NCBI GenBank assembly: GCA_000753945.1
Contig: JQOA01000028.1
Location: 1-5,649, forward strand
Direction of reading: 5' to 3'
DNA: 5,649 nucleotides
Source of the DNA: Smithella sp. D17
GTDB taxonomy: Bacteria > Desulfobacterota > Syntrophia > Syntrophales > Smithellaceae
The notes under the pieces were generated by a model. It saw only the letters and a list, made by a program, of their open reading frames with translations. It made no database searches and had not been told where the DNA came from. A program made the position numbers and the translations under genes. This document shows positions 1-5,633 of this stretch, piece by piece (within the stretch, counting starts at the first letter, position 1; every line of letters starts with the position of its first letter).

Positions 1-471
1 AAAGAACAACTTTTGCGGAAGATAATGTAAAAAAGGAATTTTATAATAAGGTTCGACCGGATAATACTTGTTGGGATTGGCGACGTAACAAATACCATCT
101 TTCTTCAGTAGACGGTTAACTTCCATCAACAAACTTAACTTATCCTCCGTATGAGCCAGAACATGATTTAATATGGCAATATCAAACTCTCCGTCGGGAA
201 ATGGCAACGAATCTTCTTTTATTTTAATAAATTTTATTTTTTGTCTGATATCCGGTGAAACCTGGTCAACAACATCCACTGCCCATACGCTGTTGCGTTC
301 CGAAAAATATGCCGCAATATGTCCACTGCCGCATCCAACATCAATGATATTTTTACCGGAAAGACGATCCTCTTTACTTTTAAGATAGTCTAACAAAACT
401 AATTCTATTTTTCTCGCTTTAACCAATCTGCCGCAATCAACTGCATAGCCCCGTTTTAAATATTTTTTCAT
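1..471 (-). CDS. Class I SAM-dependent methyltransferase, C-terminus cut by window edge
   Basis: This gene is predicted to transfer a methyl group from S-adenosylmethionine to an unidentified acceptor in the cytoplasm. The 157 visible codons are open to the left edge, so the C-terminus is missing. Visible Rossmann-fold signatures are the SAM-binding glycine loop IIDVGCGSG (residues 42-50), an acidic end of strand 2 in AVDVVD (64-69, probably Asp66), and the FPDGEFDIAI strand (91-100) leading into a VLAHTED helix (104-110), as in the Methyltransf_11 type. The RLLKKDG turn (120-126) follows, then a P-x-EPYYKIPFLHYLP stretch (138-152) that I recall from polysaccharide-cluster methyltransferases. 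The ATG at 471 directly follows the TAA of the upstream aminotransferase gene (TAAATG), with only a weak GGA about 10 nt ahead, so translation probably depends on coupling. The family call is secure. The acceptor is unknown: O-methylation of a glycan sugar, N-methylation of the 3-amino sugar made by the neighbours, or another small molecule. Confidence 0.88.
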   Translation of the reverse strand, partial: MKKYLKRGYAVDCGRLVKARKIELVLLDYLKSKEDRLSGKNIIDVGCGSGHIAAYFSERNSVWAVDVVDQVSPDIRQKIKFIKIKEDSLPFPDGEFDIAILNHVLAHTEDKLSLLMEVNRLLKKDGICYVANPNKYYPVEPYYKIPFLHYLPQKLFF

Positions 472-1560
472 TTATTTAAATCCGTTTATTTTTTCGGCAA
501 CTTCGTAAATATCTTTTTGAGTATGTCCATATGAAATCGGCAGGCTGAGAGTCGAGGCATGTATTGCTTCCGAAACCGGATAGGATTTATCGCCTAATAG
601 ATCACGTAAGGCTTTCTGTTTATGCGGCGGTACCGGATAATGAATTTCGGTTTTGATTCCCTGATCCATCAGATATTTCTTCAATTTATCTCTTTGAGGA
701 TGCCTGATATTGAAAATATGATAAATATCGTGATAATCATTCTGCACAACGGGCTTAATGAAATCATCCTTTATTTTCTTTAAATATATCGCGGCAAGTT
801 TTCTTTTATAATTATTTATTTCGTCCAGCTTTTTTAATTTTACGGATAAAAATGCCGCCTGTAATTCGTCCAATCGCGAATTGTATCCGACAACTTCATT
901 ATAATATTTTATCCCGGAACCGTAATTTCTGAAAATTTTTGCCTGCGCTGCCAGTTCCGGATCATTCGTAACAATCGCTCCGGCATCGCCAAGCGCGCCT
1001 AAATTCTTTGTAGGATAAAAGCTAAACGCATTACAGCGCCCGAAAGTACCGGCTTTCTTTTTTTTGTATCTGGAACCGTGGGCCTGAGCGCAGTCCTCAA
1101 TAACTTTTAATCTACGACGCTTTGCTATTTCCATTATCGCATCCATGTCACACATTTTTCCATACAGATGGACAGGCATAATTGCCGTCGTCCTGGACGT
1201 TACGGCATTTTCTATTTTTTCAGGATCAATGTTGTATGTTTTTATATCCGGTTCGACCAGAACAGGCACCAACCCACTGTGGATAATTGAAAGTATTGAG
1301 GCAATATAAGTATTTGACGGAACGATAACTTCCGAACCGGGCCTTATGCGAAATATTTTGAGCGAAATAATCAGCGCGTCCAGACCGGAAGCAACACCGA
1401 TGCAATGACTTGCACCGCAATAATCGGCAAACTCATTTTCAAATTTATCTAAGTTCTGGCCAAGAATATAATAGCCCTTTTTTGCAACATCGGCGAAAGC
1501 TTTTTTATAATCTGCCAGAAATGATCTGTTTGTCTTAGACAAATTTTCATATTCGATCAT
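472..1560 (-). CDS. fdtB: dTDP-3-amino-3,6-dideoxyhexose aminotransferase (DegT/DnrJ/EryC1/StrS family, FdtB/QdtB-like)
   Basis: This is a PLP-dependent sugar aminotransferase, predicted to move an amino group (in this family usually from glutamate) onto C3 of a dTDP-3-keto-6-deoxyhexose in the cytoplasm. Its 362 residues are the usual family length. Visible signatures are SGLDAL (58-63), the PSNTYIAS loop (81-88), EDCAQAHG (155-162) with Asp156 placed to contact the PLP pyridine nitrogen, and FYPTKNLGALGDAG (181-194) with Lys185 as the Schiff-base lysine. Further on are GYNSRLDELQAA (225-236) and the HYPVPPH segment (307-313). The ATG at 1560 overlaps the ketoisomerase TGA as ATGA, and GAGGA lies 6 nt upstream (1567-1571), which supports both start and coupling. 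The adjacent FdtA-family ketoisomerase is what narrows the substrate to a 3-keto sugar: other members of this large family aminate C4 or other positions. FdtB (Fuc3N) and QdtB (Qui3N) cannot be told apart from this gene alone, so the symbol follows the ketoisomerase reading. Confidence 0.9.
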   Translation of the reverse strand: MIEYENLSKTNRSFLADYKKAFADVAKKGYYILGQNLDKFENEFADYCGASHCIGVASGLDALIISLKIFRIRPGSEVIVPSNTYIASILSIIHSGLVPVLVEPDIKTYNIDPEKIENAVTSRTTAIMPVHLYGKMCDMDAIMEIAKRRRLKVIEDCAQAHGSRYKKKKAGTFGRCNAFSFYPTKNLGALGDAGAIVTNDPELAAQAKIFRNYGSGIKYYNEVVGYNSRLDELQAAFLSVKLKKLDEINNYKRKLAAIYLKKIKDDFIKPVVQNDYHDIYHIFNIRHPQRDKLKKYLMDQGIKTEIHYPVPPHKQKALRDLLGDKSYPVSEAIHASTLSLPISYGHTQKDIYEVAEKINGFK

Positions 1561-1922
1561 CGATATTCCTCATAAATATAATCATCCGGATCGAAATATT
1601 CGGATGCCAGCACCATTAAAATAGCATCTTCTGTAAAGTCATGCATCGTGTGCCAATCATTGGGTTCAATTAGAAGGCACATTGAAGGCTTGTTAAGATG
1701 AAAATCTTCTTTCTTCGTGCCATCATTATTGGATACGACACAACTGCCTTTTATACAAATAGCCGCCTGTACAGTTTTATGATGCCGGTGTCCTCCGCGA
1801 AGGGAATCATCCACGCCATAAATATAAAAAATTCTTCTAATCGCAAAAGGAATTACTTTTTCGATTACCGTAAGATTGCCGCGTTTATCCGAAAATGTCT
1901 TAAGATCAATCAGTTTTGCCAT
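1557..1922 (-). CDS. fdtA: dTDP-4-keto-6-deoxyglucose 3,4-ketoisomerase (FdtA/WxcM-like cupin)
   Basis: This small cytoplasmic cupin isomerase is predicted to convert dTDP-4-keto-6-deoxy-D-glucose into the 3-keto isomer, the substrate of the aminotransferase encoded next. The protein has 121 residues. Family signatures are DKRGNLTVIE (12-21), RGGHRHH (42-48) with His45 and His47 matching the active-site histidine pair of FdtA-type enzymes, the QAAICIKGSC strand (52-61), EPNDWHTMHDF (86-96), and the terminal LASEYFDPDDYIYEEYR region (105-121). The frame is open back to 2036, but the start at 1922 is preferred: AAGGA lies 5 nt upstream (1928-1932), the product begins as family members do, and the longer version would add a 38-residue extension lying entirely inside the upstream gene. 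It overlaps the glycosyltransferase gene by 17 bp and the aminotransferase by 4 bp. Arg14 and His91 match, as I recall, the FdtA rather than the QdtA pattern, suggesting a galacto-configured product. The family is secure; the stereochemical subtype is inferred. Confidence 0.88.
   Translation of the reverse strand: MAKLIDLKTFSDKRGNLTVIEKVIPFAIRRIFYIYGVDDSLRGGHRHHKTVQAAICIKGSCVVSNNDGTKKEDFHLNKPSMCLLIEPNDWHTMHDFTEDAILMVLASEYFDPDDYIYEEYR
1567..1571 (-). promoter_or_regulatory. Ribosome binding site GAGGA for the aminotransferase
   Basis: Read on the minus strand, GAGGA lies 6 nt before the ATG at 1560. It is embedded in the last Glu-Glu codons of the ketoisomerase, so ribosomes finishing one gene can restart at the ATGA overlap. 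Confidence 0.75.
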
Positions 1923-3138
1923 GTGTTTCCTTGTATTTTTCAATATAATATTCAGCGATAGCTTTCCAGTTGAATTTCGTCTGAATAAGCTCAAGTGATT
2001 TTCTTCCCATTTCAATACGCAAGCTTTCATCTTCAATTAACCGACTGACTAAAACAGCTAATTTCTTGTAATCACCTTCCGGGTGAAGACAGCCGTTAAA
2101 ACCGTCAAACACGACAAGATCATTTCCTCCGGCGTTGGATGCAACAATCGGCCTGCCGCAAGCCATTGCTTCCGGCACCACCGTATTTAAACCATCCGGC
2201 GGATTTTTCTCCGAAGGCATCAAAAATATATCAGTGGCAGAATAATAATCTACCAATTCATTTGCAACTATATAACCGGTAAATATTACATGTCCGGAAG
2301 TTTTGTCCTGTTTTAAAATCTCCACATATTCTTTTTTTAGATTTCCATCTCCAACAACAGCCAATTTCACATTTTTATGTCTTTCTACTATATATTTTAA
2401 AGCCCGAAAAGCTGTGGAGAAACCTTTCTTGGGAACAAAACGTCCAATCATTAAAAGAAGAATGGTATCATCATTTATTGCTAATTTTTCTCGGGTGATT
2501 TTTCTTTTTTCGGCTGAATACTTAATTTTATAATCATCTACTCCGTAAATAACATAATCAATCTTCTCAGGTTTAATGTCGCTCTTAACTAACTCTTCTT
2601 TCAAATCGGAACTATTACAGGACATATAATCCGACTTGGCAATAATTCCTGCCAGTATTTTTCCTAATAGCCCTGTATTTCTAATGACTGTGACATCTGA
2701 GCCCGGAAATGAAGTAAGTATTTTCGTATCTGAATGAGCTAGCCATCTAGCACCCACGGCAATTAAAGTATTCGGTATAGCCCAGTGGCAGTGCAAAAAA
2801 TCATACTTTTCCCGCTTCAATAATCCGGCAAGTTTGATTATTCCTGTAATCAAAAGAAATGGCGTTAGTAAAATTGTCGACTTGGATATTTTTGTGTCGT
2901 TTTTCATGGACTTGCCATATCCTATCCTGTGCATTGATTCAAAAGGCAGGTATTTATATTCTATTATTTTAACTTTACCAGTTGCCGCGTTTTTTCTTTG
3001 CTCACCGAAAAAAAACGGCGTAAATACTGTCAGATCATTTCCCGTTTCAGCATAAGCCTCGGCAAGCGATGCGATAAAGTTTGATCTCCAGTCTCCTGCG
3101 AAAAAAGGATAAGAATGAGAAACAATGCATATTTTCAT
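1906..3138 (-). CDS. GT4-family retaining glycosyltransferase (GT-B fold)
   Basis: This is predicted to be a cytoplasmic or membrane-associated retaining glycosyltransferase that moves a sugar from a nucleotide donor onto a glycan or lipid-linked acceptor. The 410 residues show the GT-B two-domain layout. The N-terminal domain starts MKICIVSHSYPF (1-12), where GT4 enzymes often have a Gly-rich loop, then has a hydrophobic stretch (88-107) and HCHWAIPNT (116-124). The C-terminal donor domain has IGRFVPKKG (231-239) with Arg233 and Lys237/238 as likely phosphate ligands, VVGDG (261-265), FTGYI (286-290), and DGLNTVVPEAMACG (315-328). This last is the family EX7E motif with Asp315 replacing the first Glu and Glu323 kept. 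The ATG at 3138 is the first of the minus-strand operon; its upstream signal is poor (GGG about 7 nt before it). Its 3' end overlaps the ketoisomerase start by 17 bp. Donor and acceptor cannot be read from sequence; transfer of the 3-amino sugar made by the neighbours is plausible but inferred. Confidence 0.9.
   Translation of the reverse strand: MKICIVSHSYPFFAGDWRSNFIASLAEAYAETGNDLTVFTPFFFGEQRKNAATGKVKIIEYKYLPFESMHRIGYGKSMKNDTKISKSTILLTPFLLITGIIKLAGLLKREKYDFLHCHWAIPNTLIAVGARWLAHSDTKILTSFPGSDVTVIRNTGLLGKILAGIIAKSDYMSCNSSDLKEELVKSDIKPEKIDYVIYGVDDYKIKYSAEKRKITREKLAINDDTILLLMIGRFVPKKGFSTAFRALKYIVERHKNVKLAVVGDGNLKKEYVEILKQDKTSGHVIFTGYIVANELVDYYSATDIFLMPSEKNPPDGLNTVVPEAMACGRPIVASNAGGNDLVVFDGFNGCLHPEGDYKKLAVLVSRLIEDESLRIEMGRKSLELIQTKFNWKAIAEYYIEKYKETHGKTD
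1928..1932 (-). promoter_or_regulatory. Ribosome binding site AAGGA that decides the ketoisomerase start
   Basis: Read on the minus strand, AAGGAAACAC immediately precedes the ATG at 1922. This site lies inside the 3' end of the glycosyltransferase gene. It supports the 121-residue ketoisomerase over the 159-residue alternative that would start at 2036. Confidence 0.75.
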
Positions 3139-3279
3139 TTTATCGCCCGTATTAATGTATTATTCAAAACACCCTTTGAGTGCATTTCATAACCACTCAT
3201 TAGAAACTTGTCGTTGATTAAATAACTTTACAAAAGTACCGCTTATATTTAATAGTAAAACAACAAAATTTTCCAGAAA

Positions 3280-3304
3280 TTAATAATATAATAATAATTA
3301 TTAA
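3280..3304. repeat. AT-rich dyad in the divergent intergenic region
   Basis: TTAATAAT (3280-3287) is the exact reverse complement of ATTATTAA (3297-3304), separated by 9 bases. The right arm also lies in the 12-bp perfect palindrome TAATAATTATTA (3292-3303). Low-complexity AT sequence produces such dyads easily, so this may be a protein-binding or easily melted site, or chance. Confidence 0.4.
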
Positions 3305-3323
3305 CGGTCTCATAATACTTTCA

Positions 3324-3351
3324 TTGACAGTGGGTAATATACCGGTATCTC
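3324..3351 (+). promoter_or_regulatory. Candidate sigma-70 type promoter for the GT-C/TPR gene (weak)
   Basis: A perfect TTGACA sits at 3324-3329. Sixteen bases later the -10 position reads TATCTC (3346-3351), which matches only the first three bases of TATAAT. It would give a leader of about 100 nt. The -35 is good and the -10 poor, so this is a candidate only. The palindrome ATACCGGTAT lies in the spacer and runs into the -10, where a bound repressor or activator could act. Confidence 0.25.
3339..3348. promoter_or_regulatory. Perfect palindrome ATACCGGTAT, possible operator half-sites
   Basis: This ten-base perfect inverted repeat has a GC core in an otherwise AT-rich spacer between divergent genes, and it overlaps the candidate plus-strand promoter. 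The placement is typical of an operator, but a 10-bp palindrome can arise by chance and no regulator gene is visible in the window. Confidence 0.3.
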
Positions 3352-3452
3352 CAAATACATGAAGCACCGTTGCTTTTTAAATAAAATTATGTCAATTAAG
3401 TTAAAATGAATTTCAATTATCTTCCAGAACATATAGAACAGAACTAATTAAT

Positions 3453-3457
3453 AAGGA
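3453..3457 (+). promoter_or_regulatory. Ribosome binding site AAGGA for the GT-C/TPR gene
   Basis: AAGGA ends 5 nt before the ATG at 3463. It fixes this methionine as the start and places the first predicted membrane helix about 20 residues in, after a short lysine-containing N-terminus. Confidence 0.75.
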
Positions 3458-3462
3458 AATTT

Positions 3463-5532
3463 ATGTTGAAAAAAGAAAACGGCTTTTCTTTTCCCACTAT
3501 TTTCAAATTTCCCGAGTTGCCGAAATATTTCTTTACTTTTATTTCTCTTTTCATAGTTTTATTTTTAATTTACTCCAACAGTTTTTACGGCGAGTGGCAT
3601 TTTGATGATTATGCCAATATTGTCGACAATCCGTATATTCAAATAAAATCATTTTCCTGGCCGGAAATAAAACATTGCATATATGGCCTTGCACAAGAGC
3701 GGCCATCGCGACCGTTATCGTACTTAAGCTTTGCATTGAATAATTATTTCCATGGTACTGATGTATTCGGCTATCATGTGGTAAATTTTATAATTCATTA
3801 CATTGCATCCGTTTTTCTGTTCCTGTTTATTTACAACACGCTGAAGCTTCCACGACTAAAAGATCAATATGAAAAGATCGCCTATCCGATGGCGCTCCTG
3901 GCAACGTTTTTTTGGGCTATTCATCCTGTCTGGGTTACTTCCGTCACCTATATCGTTCAGCGAATGGCATCAATGGCCGGACTTTTTTACATTGCATCCA
4001 TGTATTTTTATTTAAAAGCCCGCATTAACCCGAAATTTAAATATTCATTCTCATTCTTTATAATTAGTTTATTGTGCGGATTAGCTTCGGTGCTCACCAA
4101 AGAAAATGCAGTAATGCTGCCGGTCAGCATTCTTCTCTTTGATTTATTTCTCATTGCAGGTATTAACAAACAAAATGTTATTAAATACGCAAAAATCGCG
4201 TTTCTGCCTTTTTTAATTATCCTGTTTGCCGGTTTGATCTACGTTGATTTCTCCAATATTATTGATGAATATAAAATACGCGACTTCACAATGCTCGAAA
4301 GAGTTATGACGCAACCTCGCGTCATCTTATTTTATCTTTCGCTGTTATTTTATCCGATCAGTTCGCGCTTAACTTTTCTTTATGAAATAGATGTTTCCCG
4401 TTCTCTATTTCAACCATGGACTGTAATTCCATCAGTTTTCCTGATAATATTTATAATTGTTTTTGCTCTTTATATTGCCAGAAAGCGCCCTTTAATTTCC
4501 TTTTGCATTATTTTTTATTTTCTAAATCATTTGATAGAAGGTTCTATTTTTAATCTGGAATTGATTTACGAACATCGCAACTATTTGCCGGCAATGCTTT
4601 TGTTTGTTCCTTTCGCAGAATTCATAATTTATGCCATTGATTACTTTTCTTATAAAAAAATTATCCAGTTTATCGTTGCTTTGGGCATAGTGATAGTATT
4701 AGTGGGAGAAGGCGACATAACTTATAACCGTAATAATATAGTTTCTGATGATTTTCTTTTATGGTTTGATAACATTGACAAGTCTCCCGGCTTGAGCAGA
4801 CCCCATGCCAACATGGGTAGAATATATTTTATTTACAATCAAAAAGAAAAGGCACTTCAGGAATATAAAAAAGCGATGATTTTAAACAATTTTGGAAACA
4901 AGGATATCCTGGCTATTCAACAATGTAATCTGGGCATATTATATTTTGAAACAATGCAGGATGATCTGGCCATGGAATGCTTTAGAAAATCTTCTGAGAT
5001 ACTCCCTGAATATATTCAAACCAATATTCACATGGCCAAAATAAAACTGCGTCACAATGAAATTAAAGAAGCAAAAGAAATAGTCGAAGATAAATTAAAA
5101 AAATACAGATCAGATCCCAAAGTTATAGAATTATATAGTCTTATACTATTAAAAGACGGACAAATTAAAGGCGCTCAATATTTTGCCCGGAAACTCCTTC
5201 AAAAGGATGCAAATTCACTGTCCGCGCTCGCGATTATGGCCGAAACATGCCGCATAAAAGGTAATTACGCAGTTGCCATCTTGTTTTGGAAATCCGTCCG
5301 TTCGATATCCCGGCAGAATGCTTATGCGAATCTGGCGCTTATTGAATTGTACGCGAAAATTAAAGACACAAAAATGTTAAACGAGGAAATTCGTCTCTTA
5401 TATTACTTAAAAGGCTCCTTAAAATTAAGCGAATACATTCAAATGTTAAACAAAAATGAAAATTTAAATATCTACGTTCCCCAACTGGAAAACTTTTCAT
5501 TTATCACAAAAAAATGCTTCCATATTAATTGA
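3463..5532 (+). CDS. Multi-pass GT-C glycosyltransferase-like membrane protein with C-terminal TPR repeats (TMTC-like architecture)
   Basis: This 689-residue protein is predicted to sit in the cytoplasmic membrane and transfer a sugar from a polyprenyl-phosphate carrier on the outer face, with TPRs presenting or recognising the acceptor. After a first membrane helix (about 22-40) comes a large loop with FDDY (47-50; Asp48/Asp49 like the loop-1 acid of GT-C enzymes), DNPYI (55-59), ERPSRPLSYLSFALN (79-93) and GYHVVNFIIH (103-112). About ten more hydrophobic helices follow, up to residue 416. Between them are HPVWVTSVTYIVQRMAS (154-170), YLKAR (183-187), LTKENAV (211-217) and YEHRNYLPA (369-377). 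Residues about 446-650 are helical, with roughly six TPR-like units; the clearest are 446-475 (MGRIYF, then A464, Y468, A471) and 484-517 (NLGILYF, then A503, F507, P515). These motif positions match eukaryotic TMTC O-mannosyltransferases and bacterial relatives usually annotated only as TPR proteins. AAGGA at 3453-3457 lies 5 nt before the ATG. It is transcribed away from the amino-sugar operon. Architecture is seen; enzymatic activity is inferred. Confidence 0.85.
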   Translation: MLKKENGFSFPTIFKFPELPKYFFTFISLFIVLFLIYSNSFYGEWHFDDYANIVDNPYIQIKSFSWPEIKHCIYGLAQERPSRPLSYLSFALNNYFHGTDVFGYHVVNFIIHYIASVFLFLFIYNTLKLPRLKDQYEKIAYPMALLATFFWAIHPVWVTSVTYIVQRMASMAGLFYIASMYFYLKARINPKFKYSFSFFIISLLCGLASVLTKENAVMLPVSILLFDLFLIAGINKQNVIKYAKIAFLPFLIILFAGLIYVDFSNIIDEYKIRDFTMLERVMTQPRVILFYLSLLFYPISSRLTFLYEIDVSRSLFQPWTVIPSVFLIIFIIVFALYIARKRPLISFCIIFYFLNHLIEGSIFNLELIYEHRNYLPAMLLFVPFAEFIIYAIDYFSYKKIIQFIVALGIVIVLVGEGDITYNRNNIVSDDFLLWFDNIDKSPGLSRPHANMGRIYFIYNQKEKALQEYKKAMILNNFGNKDILAIQQCNLGILYFETMQDDLAMECFRKSSEILPEYIQTNIHMAKIKLRHNEIKEAKEIVEDKLKKYRSDPKVIELYSLILLKDGQIKGAQYFARKLLQKDANSLSALAIMAETCRIKGNYAVAILFWKSVRSISRQNAYANLALIELYAKIKDTKMLNEEIRLLYYLKGSLKLSEYIQMLNKNENLNIYVPQLENFSFITKKCFHIN

Positions 5533-5552
5533 AAAAACAAGAGAGCCAAATG

Positions 5553-5564
5553 CAAAACGTTTTG
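5553..5564. repeat. 12-bp perfect palindrome CAAAACGTTTTG downstream of the GT-C/TPR gene
   Basis: CAAAAC is followed directly by its reverse complement GTTTTG, 20 bp after the TGA stop. It has no loop, so it is better viewed as part of the repeat-like flank than as a terminator hairpin. Confidence 0.45.
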
Positions 5565-5566
5565 TC

Positions 5567-5591
5567 ATGCCCGAATGCTCTTGTCGGGCAT
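5567..5591. repeat. Inverted repeat ATGCCCGA / TCGGGCAT, probable REP-like intergenic element
   Basis: ATGCCCGA (5567-5574) and TCGGGCAT (5584-5591) are exact 8-bp complements around a 9-base loop, giving a GC-rich hairpin in AT-rich DNA. The context GTCATGCCCGA...TCGGGCATCCA resembles, from memory, the GTCATTCCCG...CGGGAATCCA class of dispersed intergenic palindromes in several bacterial groups. No T-run follows on either strand, so a classical intrinsic terminator is not supported, although the hairpin could still stabilise the mRNA 3' end. Confidence 0.6.
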
Positions 5592-5633
5592 CCATATTTC
5601 AGGAAGCTACTGCTTGATTTCAATATTAACCGT

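Larger units (their letters stand above)
3139..3462. promoter_or_regulatory. Divergent intergenic region between the GT4 operon and the GT-C/TPR gene
   Basis: This 324-bp stretch has no credible gene and is strongly AT-rich. Because the genes on both sides point away from it, it must hold the promoters of at least the plus-strand gene and probably of the minus-strand operon. It contains an AT dyad at 3280-3304, a TTGACA hexamer at 3324, the perfect palindrome ATACCGGTAT at 3339-3348, a mini-hairpin at 3362-3375, and three AGAAC copies just before the plus-strand ribosome site (3426-3444). I found no convincing -35/-10 pair on the minus strand. I see no tRNA, riboswitch or CRISPR structure. 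Confidence 0.6.

Noticed and set aside
173..388. 71-codon open frame on the plus strand
   Set aside because: It lies wholly antisense to the methyltransferase gene, whose SAM-binding motifs are unambiguous, and its translation has no recognisable domain.
1226..1420. 64-codon open frame on the minus strand in another phase
   Set aside because: It lies inside the aminotransferase gene in a different frame, has a composition typical of a shadow frame, and shows no domain.
1698..1961. 87-codon open frame on the plus strand
   Set aside because: It is antisense across the ketoisomerase and the end of the glycosyltransferase, both clearly real genes.
1923..2036. Upstream extension of the ketoisomerase to a methionine at 2036
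   Set aside because: It would add 38 residues encoded entirely within the glycosyltransferase gene and unlike family N-termini, whereas the ATG at 1922 has AAGGA 5 nt upstream.
2303..3055. Two open frames on the plus strand (2303-2533 and 2834-3055)
   Set aside because: Both are antisense to the GT4 gene and show no independent motif.
3359..3374. Sigma-54 promoter suggested by TTGCT at 3370
   Set aside because: The expected GG at the -24 position is absent and few other consensus bases match.
3390..3395. TTGACA on the minus strand as the operon -35 box
   Set aside because: The position 16-18 bp downstream reads like CAACGG, with no resemblance to a -10 box, and the site lies more than 250 bp from the first gene.
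3551..3736. 61-codon open frame on the minus strand
   Set aside because: It is antisense to the first outer loop of the GT-C/TPR gene, with no domain.
5567..5591. Intrinsic terminator for the GT-C/TPR gene
   Set aside because: The hairpin is good, but no T-run follows on either strand; a repeat element explains it better.
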